Positions 51,391 to 60,695 of a stretch of DNA of 64,000 nucleotides are shown here, piece after piece. The notes under the pieces are model-generated. The model was not told the DNA's origin, did not search any database, and saw nothing but the letters and a program-made list of their open reading frames with translations. Where the stretch lies: the NCBI RefSeq assembly GCF_002303885.1, contig NZ_MRCM01000015.1, positions 62,001-126,000 on the forward strand, read 5' to 3'. Every line of letters starts with the position of its first letter. The first letter of the stretch is position 1. The stretch is from Flavobacterium sp. ACN2 (GTDB lineage: Bacteria > Bacteroidota > Bacteroidia > Flavobacteriales > Flavobacteriaceae). The position numbers were made by a program, and so were the translations under genes.

Positions 51391-52605
51391 CTATTTTTCT
51401 AATTCAATTGCTGCTAAAATAAAAGGACCTAATCCATGCGAATTATCTACTTTTATTTTTTCGCTTATATAATATTCGTAAGAACCATCTCGATAAGGAT
51501 TTCCACCTAACCCTGCACTGGCACAAACTTGAGTAATATGTATTTCTCCGTCTGGATCTACTGTAACGAGTTTTTTTGTAATTCCGTCGAATCCTTTTTC
51601 TGCCAACTTTTTATAGCTTTTTGGTAAATACCCTTTTTTTACTCCTTTTGCAAATGCATAAACAAACATTTCAGAACCAGATGCTTCAAGGTAATTTCCT
51701 TTTCTATTTCCAGCATCTGTAACTTGATACCATAATCCTGATTTATCTTGATATTTTGCAACAGCTTTCGAAATCTCATTCAAATACTCAATCAGTTCTT
51801 TTCTTTTCGGATGTTCTTTCGGCATAAAATCTAAAACATCAACCAAAGCCATCATGTACCAGCCTATAGATCGAGACCAAAAATTGGGAGATGTTCCGGT
51901 TTCTTTATTCGCCCAATCCATTTTTTTACTTTCATCCCAAGCATGAAAAAGAAGACCCGTTTTTGGATCTAAAGTATGCTGGTGAATCTGCTCAAACTGT
52001 TTTACAATATCATCAAAACTTTTTCTTTGCTCAAACTCAGCTGTATATTGTGCATAAAAAGGAGTTCCCATATACAATCCATCCAGCCACATCTGATTTG
52101 GATAAATTTTCTTATGCCAAAAACCACCTGAATTTGTTCTCGGATGCGTTTCCAATTGTTTTCTTAAAAGCTGTAACGCTTTAAGATAACGATCATCTTT
52201 GGTTTGTTTATAAATTTCAAAAAGTCCTTTTCCAGCATTTATATAATCAATATTGTAATCTTCTAGTTTATAATTTAGAATATCGCCAGAATTGTTTATA
52301 ACTGTCTCGTAGTACTCTTTAACGTAATTGAAATAAACTGGATTTTGTGTTTTATTGTACAGATTCTCAAAAGCAGTCATAATAAGACCAAGCTTATAAT
52401 CCCATTTTGGTTTTTCGTTATTATCAATCTGCCAAGCTTTTGGGTCACGCTTCATAATAGAAAGAGCCATTCTTTCAGACCACTTCAAGTCTTTAGATAT
52501 AACAATTGTCGTTTCTTGAGCTCTTGCATTCATAAATGAAAAAAGCAGCCCCATAATTACAAACAGTAAACCAAAATATTTTCTCTTTTTATCCATAAAA
52601 AACAT
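51391..52605 (-). CDS. GH105 unsaturated uronyl hydrolase, copy 2
   Basis: A 404-residue paralogue with a cleavable signal peptide (MNARA/QE near 29). Asp175 (QMWLDGLYMG) and His221 (FHAWDES) are intact, as are WSRSIGWYMMAL and GLGGNPYRDGSYEYY. It is closest to copy 1. The ATG at 52605 directly touches the stop codon of copy 3, with a second in-frame ATG at 52596; either way translation is coupled. Confidence 0.94.
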   Translation of the reverse strand: MFFMDKKRKYFGLLFVIMGLLFSFMNARAQETTIVISKDLKWSERMALSIMKRDPKAWQIDNNEKPKWDYKLGLIMTAFENLYNKTQNPVYFNYVKEYYETVINNSGDILNYKLEDYNIDYINAGKGLFEIYKQTKDDRYLKALQLLRKQLETHPRTNSGGFWHKKIYPNQMWLDGLYMGTPFYAQYTAEFEQRKSFDDIVKQFEQIHQHTLDPKTGLLFHAWDESKKMDWANKETGTSPNFWSRSIGWYMMALVDVLDFMPKEHPKRKELIEYLNEISKAVAKYQDKSGLWYQVTDAGNRKGNYLEASGSEMFVYAFAKGVKKGYLPKSYKKLAEKGFDGITKKLVTVDPDGEIHITQVCASAGLGGNPYRDGSYEYYISEKIKVDNSHGLGPFILAAIELEK

Positions 52606-53826
52606 TTATTTATCTAATTCGATTGCACTTAATAAAAAAGCCCCCAATCCAATTGCACCGTTTTCTTTTGTTTTAGAAACTAGATAATAATAGTTTGTTC
52701 CATCACGGAATGGTTTTCCGCCCAAACCTACATTTGATGAAACATTCAAAACATTCACTTCTCCTTTTTTATCTACTTTCACAAATTCTTTTACAAAACT
52801 GTCAAATGATTTTTTAGCTGTGGTTTTGTAGCTTGAAGCCAAATAGCCTTTATTGGCACCTTTTGCAAAAGCATAAATAATCATTCCAGAAGCTGATGGT
52901 TCTACATAATTTCCGTACAATTCTGGTTTATCAGCAACTTGATACCAAAGTCCTGTATCACTTTTGTATTGATTCACGTTTTTTGCAATCTGATTCAAAT
53001 ACTCCACCAGAACTTTATGTTTTGGGTGCGATTTCGGGAAATAATCTAATGTTTCGACCAGCGCCACCATGTACCAACCAATTCCTCTTCCCCAGATTGT
53101 AGGCGAAGTTCCCGTTTGTTTATCTGCCCACGCAATCTCTTTACTTTCATCCCACGCTTGGTAAACCAAACCTGTTTTTTGATCTACAAGATGATTCTGA
53201 ACCAATTCAAATTGTTTCGCAATATCATCCAGACTTTTTCCCTTTTCGTACTTAACAGTAAACTGCGCATAAAAAGGTTCTGCCATATACAAACCGTCAA
53301 TCCACATTTGGTTTGGGTAAATCTGTTTGTGCCAAAATCCTCCGCTTGGTGTTCTCGGCTGACTTTCTAACTGATTTCTAAGCTGCCCAATAATCTTCAG
53401 ATAGCGAGAATCTTTTGTTATATCATATAAATTAAACAGCAGTTTTCCCGGATTTAAACAATCAATATTATATTCCTTAACATCATATTTTTTGATATTT
53501 CCCGTACTGTCAATCATTCCATCAACATATTCTTTGATGTAATTCAGGTATTTTTTATTGTTTGTTTTTTGATATAATTTTTCAAATCCCAACAATACAA
53601 AACCCATTTTATAATCCCATTTTGGTTTTTCATTTCCGTCAAGCTGCCAAGCATTCGGATATTTATTTAAAATAGAAAGTGCCGTTCGTTCCGACCATTT
53701 TAAGTCGTAAGGAATAACATTGTTTTCTGTACTTGTTTGATTTTGCGCATTGATTTTATTTCCAAAAATCAGCAGTAAAACCAGAATGTTTCCAAAAATG
53801 AATTTTGTAGAAAGAGATTTACGCAT
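52606..53826 (-). CDS. GH105-family protein, divergent copy 3
   Basis: A 406-residue paralogue with a signal peptide (NKINA/QN near 27). The catalytic Asp177 is kept (QMWIDGLYMA), but the conserved His is replaced by Gln223 (YQAWDES). The last signature also differs (GLGGKPFRDGTNYYYL instead of GLGGNPYRDGSYEYY), as does NYVEPSASGM for NYLEASGS.M. WGRGIGWYMVAL is more like typical GH105 enzymes than the WSRS form of copies 1 and 2. It may act on a different uronyl linkage or have reduced activity. It is first of the three in transcription order, 4 bp after a DUF4861 gene. Confidence 0.9.
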   Translation of the reverse strand: MRKSLSTKFIFGNILVLLLIFGNKINAQNQTSTENNVIPYDLKWSERTALSILNKYPNAWQLDGNEKPKWDYKMGFVLLGFEKLYQKTNNKKYLNYIKEYVDGMIDSTGNIKKYDVKEYNIDCLNPGKLLFNLYDITKDSRYLKIIGQLRNQLESQPRTPSGGFWHKQIYPNQMWIDGLYMAEPFYAQFTVKYEKGKSLDDIAKQFELVQNHLVDQKTGLVYQAWDESKEIAWADKQTGTSPTIWGRGIGWYMVALVETLDYFPKSHPKHKVLVEYLNQIAKNVNQYKSDTGLWYQVADKPELYGNYVEPSASGMIIYAFAKGANKGYLASSYKTTAKKSFDSFVKEFVKVDKKGEVNVLNVSSNVGLGGKPFRDGTNYYYLVSKTKENGAIGLGAFLLSAIELDK

Positions 53827-53830
53827 AAAA

Positions 53831-54796
53831 TTACATTTTGCTTTTTTTATTCAGCACTTCTAATTGTTTATCTAAATATTGTGCAAATTCTTCTTTTGTT
53901 TTGATTCCGTTTACTTCTTGCTCCCAAGCCCCTAAAAGGTAAAAAGTCACTGCTTTTGTAGTTGGTTTAAAAACTAAAAGATAATCTAAATCTGTATCTG
54001 CAATATTTTCGATAGTACTAATTTCATAAAAAATTGCCATTCCTAACTTGTCTGGAACCAAAGATTGTTCTCCGTACGTTGCCAAATATGCCCATTTTTT
54101 ATTTTTGCTTTCTTTTTTAAGCAATTCACCCGTTTTTGTCTTTACAATTCCTGTACAAATTCCTTGTATTGCTTGAGAAGCTTTAATTGTATGTTGTGTA
54201 TAAAGCTGATCTGGTTTTATTGTCAATTCTGAAATAAAATCAATTTTATCTGAAGCTGTTTTCCATCCATAGTAATTTACTTTTACTGTAGATTCCTTCG
54301 ACTTATTAGCCACTGTTGCAATTGTTGAATCTACTTCACGGAAGTGCAATTTTTCGCTGTTTAAATAACGATCGATAGAACCAATTCCGATTCCTTTTCC
54401 TGCTTTTAAAATATCAGCTCCCCAATCGCTCATATTGTGATAAGAATCAAATCCGTCTTGCCCTACAAGTGGAAGAATATTCTCTGAAGTCTTTTTTCCG
54501 AAGATATCGATAGCATTTCTCCAGTCTAAGTACAAACGGTATCCAATTCTGTTATTTTCCCAGCCTGGTCCTTCGTAACGAATGTCGAAAGAGTGATCTG
54601 TATGTTCAGGAGCCAATTTTAATCGGTCCACATTTTTAAAAACAGTTCCGCCTTTATACTTTCTTCCTTCCCATTTTCCGTCTGTTTTTGCAGATATTTC
54701 GGCGTAAGTTTTGTTCGTCTTAATATCGTATTTCTGCGCGTTTATGGCAGTTAAACCCGCGAAAAATAAAATTGCTGTGGTGATTTTTGCTTTCAT
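53831..54796 (-). CDS. DUF4861 secreted protein, 321 aa
   Basis: A secreted protein (signal MKAKITTAILFFAGLTAINA). The DUF4861 core matches the larger paralogue at 41162-42451: GPGWENNRIGYRLYLDWRN, DIFGKK, YHNMSDWGADILKAGKGIG, and a final YLLGAWEQEVNG. It is close to the minimal family length. It lies between an esterase gene (14 bp) and the first GH105 copy (4 bp), so it is part of one tight operon. The function is not established. Confidence 0.87.
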   Translation of the reverse strand: MKAKITTAILFFAGLTAINAQKYDIKTNKTYAEISAKTDGKWEGRKYKGGTVFKNVDRLKLAPEHTDHSFDIRYEGPGWENNRIGYRLYLDWRNAIDIFGKKTSENILPLVGQDGFDSYHNMSDWGADILKAGKGIGIGSIDRYLNSEKLHFREVDSTIATVANKSKESTVKVNYYGWKTASDKIDFISELTIKPDQLYTQHTIKASQAIQGICTGIVKTKTGELLKKESKNKKWAYLATYGEQSLVPDKLGMAIFYEISTIENIADTDLDYLLVFKPTTKAVTFYLLGAWEQEVNGIKTKEEFAQYLDKQLEVLNKKSKM

Positions 54797-54810
54797 TTCT
54801 GTATTCTAAA

Positions 54811-55749
54811 TTATTTAAAAATTTTATCTAAAAATCGTACGCTGTACGTGATTGTTTGCGTAAACCAAGGATCGTAAAACCAAAATGAGTGTGGCGAATC
54901 TGGAATGGTCTGCACTTCATTGTAGATTTTATAATTGTTCAAAATCTTGATCATATCATCTCTTCCTGCATGAAATCTCGGAATACTGCTGCAGATGTAT
55001 AACACGGGTGGCGTATTTTTGTCTGTATGACTTAGTGCCGAAGCATTTTTCCAATTTTCTGGTATCTCATCTGATTTTCCTCCTAGCCAAAATGCTGCCA
55101 TATCTCCTTCTGATGATTCTGGATGCTTGAATGCCAAAACTCCATCAACATCTATTATAGCGTGGACTTTTGAAGAAGAATTGCTTTTGAAATTTTTATC
55201 GTCAAAAAGCGGATAATTATTTGTTGTACCAATCAAAGCTGCCATTTGCCCTCCCGAAGAACAGCCTAAAACCGCAATTTTGTTTGGATCTACATTAAAT
55301 TTCGCCGCATTGTCCTTAATAAATTTTATCGCATTCTTGACATCAATAACACCATCAGGATATTTTGCTTCTAATGATAATCTGTATTCGATTGCAAAAC
55401 AAGAATAGCCTTTTGCCGCAATTTCTTTTCCTATAAACTGCATCTGGTTTTTGTTTCCCGATCTCCAACCTCCGCCGTGAATTAGAATCACTGCCGGATT
55501 TTTTTTCTTTTTTGTGTTGATAAAAGCATCAAAATGCAAAACACGATCTTGCTCTTTATTGTAAACCAGATCAAACGTTTCTTTTACATCTGGATTTGCT
55601 TTTATTTCTGGAATTGTAATAAACGGATGCTTCTTAATTAATTTAGCATAAGTGCTTTTTATAGTATACGACGTATCTACCTGGTACTGCTGACTTTGCA
55701 TTACAAGGACATTAAAAAACAACGCTAAGATTAATTTAATTTTATGCAT
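54811..55749 (-). CDS. Alpha/beta-hydrolase, probable carbohydrate esterase
   Basis: A 312-residue secreted protein (signal VLVMQS/QQ). It has the oxyanion motif HGGGW (91-95) and the nucleophile elbow GCSSGG with Ser164. The His of the triad is probably that of SPHSFWF near the C-terminus, and a candidate Asp lies in FHAGRDD. This is the BD-FAE/Aes-like esterase fold. With pectin genes on both sides, acetyl or feruloyl groups on pectin are likely targets. Confidence 0.87.
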   Translation of the reverse strand: MHKIKLILALFFNVLVMQSQQYQVDTSYTIKSTYAKLIKKHPFITIPEIKANPDVKETFDLVYNKEQDRVLHFDAFINTKKKKNPAVILIHGGGWRSGNKNQMQFIGKEIAAKGYSCFAIEYRLSLEAKYPDGVIDVKNAIKFIKDNAAKFNVDPNKIAVLGCSSGGQMAALIGTTNNYPLFDDKNFKSNSSSKVHAIIDVDGVLAFKHPESSEGDMAAFWLGGKSDEIPENWKNASALSHTDKNTPPVLYICSSIPRFHAGRDDMIKILNNYKIYNEVQTIPDSPHSFWFYDPWFTQTITYSVRFLDKIFK

Positions 55750-55849
55750 TTTTAATCTTTACTTTTTAGTTAAGAAAGGAGTTCGACCTATAGTCAAACC
55801 CCTTTTTAACTACTTCAAAAAACATAGTTCTCAAAAAACTAACAAATTA

Positions 55850-57523
55850 CTAATAACCAGGATTTTGAGGAAAATCTTTATTCTGATTCAAATCTAAAGC
55901 TGATTGTGGAATTGGTCTTAAAATTTTAAGTTTTCCGTCTATACCAACAAAATTTGCTTCTTTAATTTTATAATTATGAGCTGAAGCTCTTGCAACTAAA
56001 GTTCCTGTACGTTTTAAGTCGAACCAGCGTTTGTATTCTCCTAATAGTTCGCGCCCTCTTTCGTCTAAGATATAGTCGATATTAAATTGAGCTGCAGTTG
56101 CATTGGCAACACCTGCTCTTCTTCTTACTTCATTTAAACGAGCTAATCCTGTTCCTGGGTTTCCTGCTTTTAAATAAGCTTCTGCTGCAACTAAGTACGT
56201 TTCTCCAAGTCTAGAAACAATAATATCTCTTGTACTTACAGGCCCGGTGCTTGATGGAGTTGTTGGATCTGGATCGTCAAATTTCTTAACTGGAATAGTA
56301 TAACAATCTAAGTTTTTAATTAGCGTATGAGCTGCAGAATATTCTCCCCAAGGGTGGTAAACAAATGTCGAAGCTAATCTAGAAGCATTCGTTGTCATGT
56401 ATGCCGTTTTATCTGCCGCTGTAAACCATTTTGGTTCGTAAAAATGTCTTATTTTTAAAGAAGATGGATTTGAACTTCTGTAGTACGGATAATATAAAAT
56501 AGTTTTTGTAACTCCGTTTGTCGTTTCTGGTCCTTCTAAAATTTCAGTCATGAAAGTAGCATTCCATCTAGCATCCCCTTTTTCATATAAGCCTAAAGCA
56601 TAATCGGTAGGACATAAATTGTAACTTCTTAATGGAGCTCCCGTTTCTGCTCCTCCTAAATAAGAACTGAAATAGTAAAACTGATTGTTACCCAATTTTG
56701 TTGGATCTGTACTTGTAGAGGCTTTATCATATTGTACAGAAAAAATGGTTTCTGCATTTAAATCATTTCCTGGTTTAAATAGCTGGTCGAATGCAATTGC
56801 TAAAGTCTGGCCTGCAATTGCTGCATCGGCGTAAGCTGCTGCTTTAGAGAAATCATCTGCTTTTCCAAAAGTTTCATATCCTCTTGTTAAATACACTTTT
56901 GCCAACAAATCGTTTACTGCTCTTTTATTTACTCTTCCTGTAGTACCATAAGCCGTAGTTCCAACATTCGCCAAAGCAAAATCTAAATCTGCAATAATTT
57001 GTGTGTACACTTCCTCAGCAGTATTTCTTGTAAAAGATAAAACTGGAGTAGTAATATTATCCAAAACAATCGGCACACCACCATAAGTCTGCACTAATAA
57101 GAAATAAGCATTGGCTCTTAAATAACGTGCTTCACCAACAAGTGTATTTAAATTTGGTGTTTGTTCTGTAATTGTAGAATAATATACCGTCTTGTTAACC
57201 GCTTGGATCTGCTGGTAGCATGAATTGTACAAATCGGCTACGTTGTCTGAGGACGGAATTAAAAGTGTATACTGGCTTAATCCTGCTGGTTCTGGAGTTC
57301 TTCCTTCAGCATACATATCGGTTCCTGCTTCAAAAAGCCATGGGTTTCCACCATAAATTCCTTTTAGCCAAGCGTAGTTTGTGTTAACCAATAACTGAAA
57401 TCCTGATGCTGTTTTATATGTTGCGTCTGCCGGTACAAAAGAGCGGCTATCTTCTTCAATATAATCACTGCAAGAACTTACAGCTGCAGCGATTATTCCT
57501 ATCATTACTAATATTTTTTTCAT
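55850..57523 (-). CDS. SusD/RagB-family glycan-binding lipoprotein (pectin locus)
   Basis: About 557 residues. The ATG at 57523 opens the lipoprotein signal (MKKILVMIGIIAAAVSSC); nine upstream residues in frame belong to the leader. SusD motifs are SGFQLLVNTNYAWLKG, ARYLRANAYFLLVQTYGGVP, LGETYLVAAEAYLKAG and GRELLGEYKRWFDLKRTG, and it ends QNPGY. It follows its SusC by 13 bp. No separate surface glycan-binding protein gene comes next; the esterase gene does. Confidence 0.95.
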   Translation of the reverse strand: MKKILVMIGIIAAAVSSCSDYIEEDSRSFVPADATYKTASGFQLLVNTNYAWLKGIYGGNPWLFEAGTDMYAEGRTPEPAGLSQYTLLIPSSDNVADLYNSCYQQIQAVNKTVYYSTITEQTPNLNTLVGEARYLRANAYFLLVQTYGGVPIVLDNITTPVLSFTRNTAEEVYTQIIADLDFALANVGTTAYGTTGRVNKRAVNDLLAKVYLTRGYETFGKADDFSKAAAYADAAIAGQTLAIAFDQLFKPGNDLNAETIFSVQYDKASTSTDPTKLGNNQFYYFSSYLGGAETGAPLRSYNLCPTDYALGLYEKGDARWNATFMTEILEGPETTNGVTKTILYYPYYRSSNPSSLKIRHFYEPKWFTAADKTAYMTTNASRLASTFVYHPWGEYSAAHTLIKNLDCYTIPVKKFDDPDPTTPSSTGPVSTRDIIVSRLGETYLVAAEAYLKAGNPGTGLARLNEVRRRAGVANATAAQFNIDYILDERGRELLGEYKRWFDLKRTGTLVARASAHNYKIKEANFVGIDGKLKILRPIPQSALDLNQNKDFPQNPGY

Positions 57524-57536
57524 TTGAATATCTTTA

Positions 57537-60500
57537 TTAAAATTTAACACTTAATCCTAATTGTGTAGTTACTGCCGCTGGACGGTTTACTCCAAAAGGA
57601 GAAGCTGCCCATTCTGGATCGTAACCATCAAAATCTGTAAACACAAATGGATCTAGAACATTCACATAAATTCTGAAATTAGAAATTTTTAGTTTTTTCA
57701 ATAATTCAGAATCTAAAGTGTAACCTAAAGATATATTTTTGATTTTCACGTAAGAAACATCTCTATAGTACCCAAAAAGAGAAGACCAATAAGCTCCTGC
57801 ACCTGTTGCAACAGGACCTGGTCTTGGGTTTGTAGTATTTGCATTAGCTTCGATTCCTGCACCATTTGTTGGAATGAAATAATCCATTGCTATTTTTTGA
57901 CGTCCTCTATCGCTTACATCGGCAAAGTTTTGGTGGAAAGTACTTAAAACAGTTTGCCCTTGACTTGTTAAGACTGAGAAATTAAAATCAAATTGTCCTA
58001 CAACTAATTTAGAATATAAACTTCCTTGCCATTCTGGGTTTGGATTTCCAATTACTGTTCTATCATCTTGGTTAAATTTACCATCTCCATTTAAATCTTT
58101 TGGTCTTGCCTGTCCAGGAGCCATTCCGTAAGAGGCTGCCTGAGCCGCTTCGCTTTCTTGCCAAACTCCATCATAAACATAATTGTAATTTGGGTTTAAT
58201 GGCGCACCAAGTATTAATTTGTTTCCAATATCACTTACTTTGTCCTGATTGTAAATTGACTCTAATTTATTTACGTTTTTAGTAAAAGTAAAAGTCGTTT
58301 CCCAAGTTACCTTTCCAGACTTAATGTTTTTTGTAGTCAATAAAGCTTCTATACCTTTATTGCTAACAGATCCAACATTTGCAAACGTATTTTTCCAACC
58401 TGTCTCAGCTGGCAATTGCTGTTTGTAAATCAAATTGTCTGATAATCTGTCGTATACATCTACACTACCTGTAATTCTATTTTTTAAGAATCCAAAATCA
58501 AGACCCAAGTTGTATTCTCTTGTTTTCTCCCAAGTTAGATTTGGATTTGCTAAGTTTTCTGACTGCCATCCGGGAATAACATTTGAACCTTGTGCATAGA
58601 ATGTCTGTTGGTTTAAAAGTGCTTGAGATGTATAAGGAGCTACGTTATCATTTCCTGTGTAACCAATACTAGCACGTAATTTTAAATCTGAAACAACTGA
58701 GCTATTTGCTAAAAATGATTCTTTACTAAGTTTCCATCCTAAGGCTAATGATGGGAAACTTTCCCATTTGTTACCTTCAGATAAAACAGACGAACCATCC
58801 CATCTTGTAGAAGCGGTAATCAAATATTTGTCTTTAAATGCATAGTTTAAACGTACTGCATAAGAGTTTAAGGTGTTTTTCGCAAAAGCCGATTTTATTA
58901 CATAACTCGTTTGCGCACCAGAACCCATATTATCTGTTCCAACATCAAAAGGCTGACTATTAGAATACATATAAGAGTTTTCGTCTGTATTTGAATACAA
59001 ACTTTGCAATAATAAAACACTTACATCGTGAACTTCATTGAAAGTATGTTTCAAATCGATTTGATTATCCCAAGTATAATTGAAGTTGTTTATGTTTTCT
59101 AAAGTTGCTGAATTTTTTCCGTTTAAGGTTACCCCTGCATTTGTTTGTGCTGTGTAAGCTTTAGAATTTTGGGTATCCATAATTCCTGCAGCAAAAGTTG
59201 TTTTAAACGAAAGCCATTTTAGTGGCTGATATTGGAAATACGCATTTCCTACAGTTTGCCATGTTTTTTCTGTTTGAGAAGAATTTGCAATCTCCATTAA
59301 AGGATTAACTGTCGAAGTTTTATTGATAGCCCAAGCACCATTAGGATAAGTTAATTTACCTGGTAGAAAAAACAAAGTTCCAATTTGCTCATTTCCATTT
59401 GCATCAATTGCCCAAGGAGACATTAATGGACTTAATCTGAATGCGTCCTGCATCGCCAAATCACTTCCTAATTGATTGTCTAATCTTGCAATTGTAACGT
59501 TTACTCCTGTAGAAAATTTATCATTTATTTTATGATTCAATCCTAATTTAAAAGAGTATTTATCTGTCGCATCATTTTCAATAAGACCGCGATCACTCTG
59601 GATTCCGAATCCTAAGTTATAGCTTAAACCAGAATCTGAACGTCCAGAAATATTTAAATAATTATTCTCTGTCATTCCCGATTTAAGTACAGCATCATAC
59701 CAGTCAAAATTGTAACCGCTATTGGCACGAGAAACCAATAAAGGACTCTGATTTCCAGCCAAAGTAGCCAATTGTGCCGGCGTTTGGGTAAGAGGCGTTG
59801 CACTCATATAAGCAACTTGGTGAAATTTCCACCACTCTTCTCCAGACATCATTTTTGGCAATCTAGTCGCAATTTTATTTCCGTAAGAAGTATCAAAAGT
59901 TACACTAATTCCAGCTTTTGCGCTAGTTCCGCTTTTTGTTGTAACAATGATAACCCCGTTTGATCCTCTAGAACCATAAATTGCAGCAGAAGAAGCATCT
60001 TTTAAAACATCCATTCTGGCAATATCCTGTGGATTTAAGAAATCGATTCCATCCATTGGCACACCATCTACAACATATAAAGGCGAAGAACCAACCACAC
60101 TTGGATTATTTGAATCTGCAATTAGGGAATTATTTCCTCTAATTACTACTTTAAATCCATCTCCTGCACGTCCTGATGAAGATGAAATCTGCACCCCAGG
60201 CGTACTACCTTGAATTGCCTCCAAAGGATTAATTGTATTTCTTTCTGTGATAGTAGCAGCACTAATGGTACTAACAGAACCTGTAAGATCTGTCTTTTTT
60301 ACAGATCCGTATCCTACAACCACAACTTCTGTTAATGCGTTTGATTGTTCTGCTAAACTTACATTGATTTTAGTTTTTCCAGCAACACTTACCTCCTGTG
60401 TCTGAAATCCTAAATAGCTAATTATTAAGGTAGCTTTACTGTTTGATACATTAATTTTGAAACTTCCTTCAAAATCTGTCGAAGTTCCGTTTTTAGTTCC

Positions 60501-60665
60501 CTTTTCATTAATGTTTACCCCTGGCAGCGACATACCGGTAGCGTCGGTAATCTTCCCTTCAATTGTTGTTGACTGTGCATAAATAGAACTGCACAGCAAA
60601 AAATTCAGGAAAAAGAAAAATACAAAGTACTTATCTTTTTTCTCAGATAATTGTTTAATACTCAT
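57537..60665 (-). CDS. SusC/RagA-family TonB-linked outer membrane transporter (pectin locus)
   Basis: A 1042-residue transporter. The signal peptide ends near SSIYA/QS (31). A carboxypeptidase-D-like domain (about 35-110) is followed by the TonB-box region ALTEVVVVGYGSVKK, the plug (AIYGSRGSNGVIIVTTKSG) and the barrel, which ends in the terminal Phe. It starts 30 bp after a GH28 gene and is followed by its SusD. By context it imports pectic oligogalacturonides or rhamnogalacturonan fragments. Confidence 0.96.
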   Translation of the reverse strand: MSIKQLSEKKDKYFVFFFFLNFLLCSSIYAQSTTIEGKITDATGMSLPGVNINEKGTKNGTSTDFEGSFKINVSNSKATLIISYLGFQTQEVSVAGKTKINVSLAEQSNALTEVVVVGYGSVKKTDLTGSVSTISAATITERNTINPLEAIQGSTPGVQISSSSGRAGDGFKVVIRGNNSLIADSNNPSVVGSSPLYVVDGVPMDGIDFLNPQDIARMDVLKDASSAAIYGSRGSNGVIIVTTKSGTSAKAGISVTFDTSYGNKIATRLPKMMSGEEWWKFHQVAYMSATPLTQTPAQLATLAGNQSPLLVSRANSGYNFDWYDAVLKSGMTENNYLNISGRSDSGLSYNLGFGIQSDRGLIENDATDKYSFKLGLNHKINDKFSTGVNVTIARLDNQLGSDLAMQDAFRLSPLMSPWAIDANGNEQIGTLFFLPGKLTYPNGAWAINKTSTVNPLMEIANSSQTEKTWQTVGNAYFQYQPLKWLSFKTTFAAGIMDTQNSKAYTAQTNAGVTLNGKNSATLENINNFNYTWDNQIDLKHTFNEVHDVSVLLLQSLYSNTDENSYMYSNSQPFDVGTDNMGSGAQTSYVIKSAFAKNTLNSYAVRLNYAFKDKYLITASTRWDGSSVLSEGNKWESFPSLALGWKLSKESFLANSSVVSDLKLRASIGYTGNDNVAPYTSQALLNQQTFYAQGSNVIPGWQSENLANPNLTWEKTREYNLGLDFGFLKNRITGSVDVYDRLSDNLIYKQQLPAETGWKNTFANVGSVSNKGIEALLTTKNIKSGKVTWETTFTFTKNVNKLESIYNQDKVSDIGNKLILGAPLNPNYNYVYDGVWQESEAAQAASYGMAPGQARPKDLNGDGKFNQDDRTVIGNPNPEWQGSLYSKLVVGQFDFNFSVLTSQGQTVLSTFHQNFADVSDRGRQKIAMDYFIPTNGAGIEANANTTNPRPGPVATGAGAYWSSLFGYYRDVSYVKIKNISLGYTLDSELLKKLKISNFRIYVNVLDPFVFTDFDGYDPEWAASPFGVNRPAAVTTQLGLSVKF

Positions 60666-60695
60666 GTGGTTTAAAGTTTGGTTAATTGATAGTGT

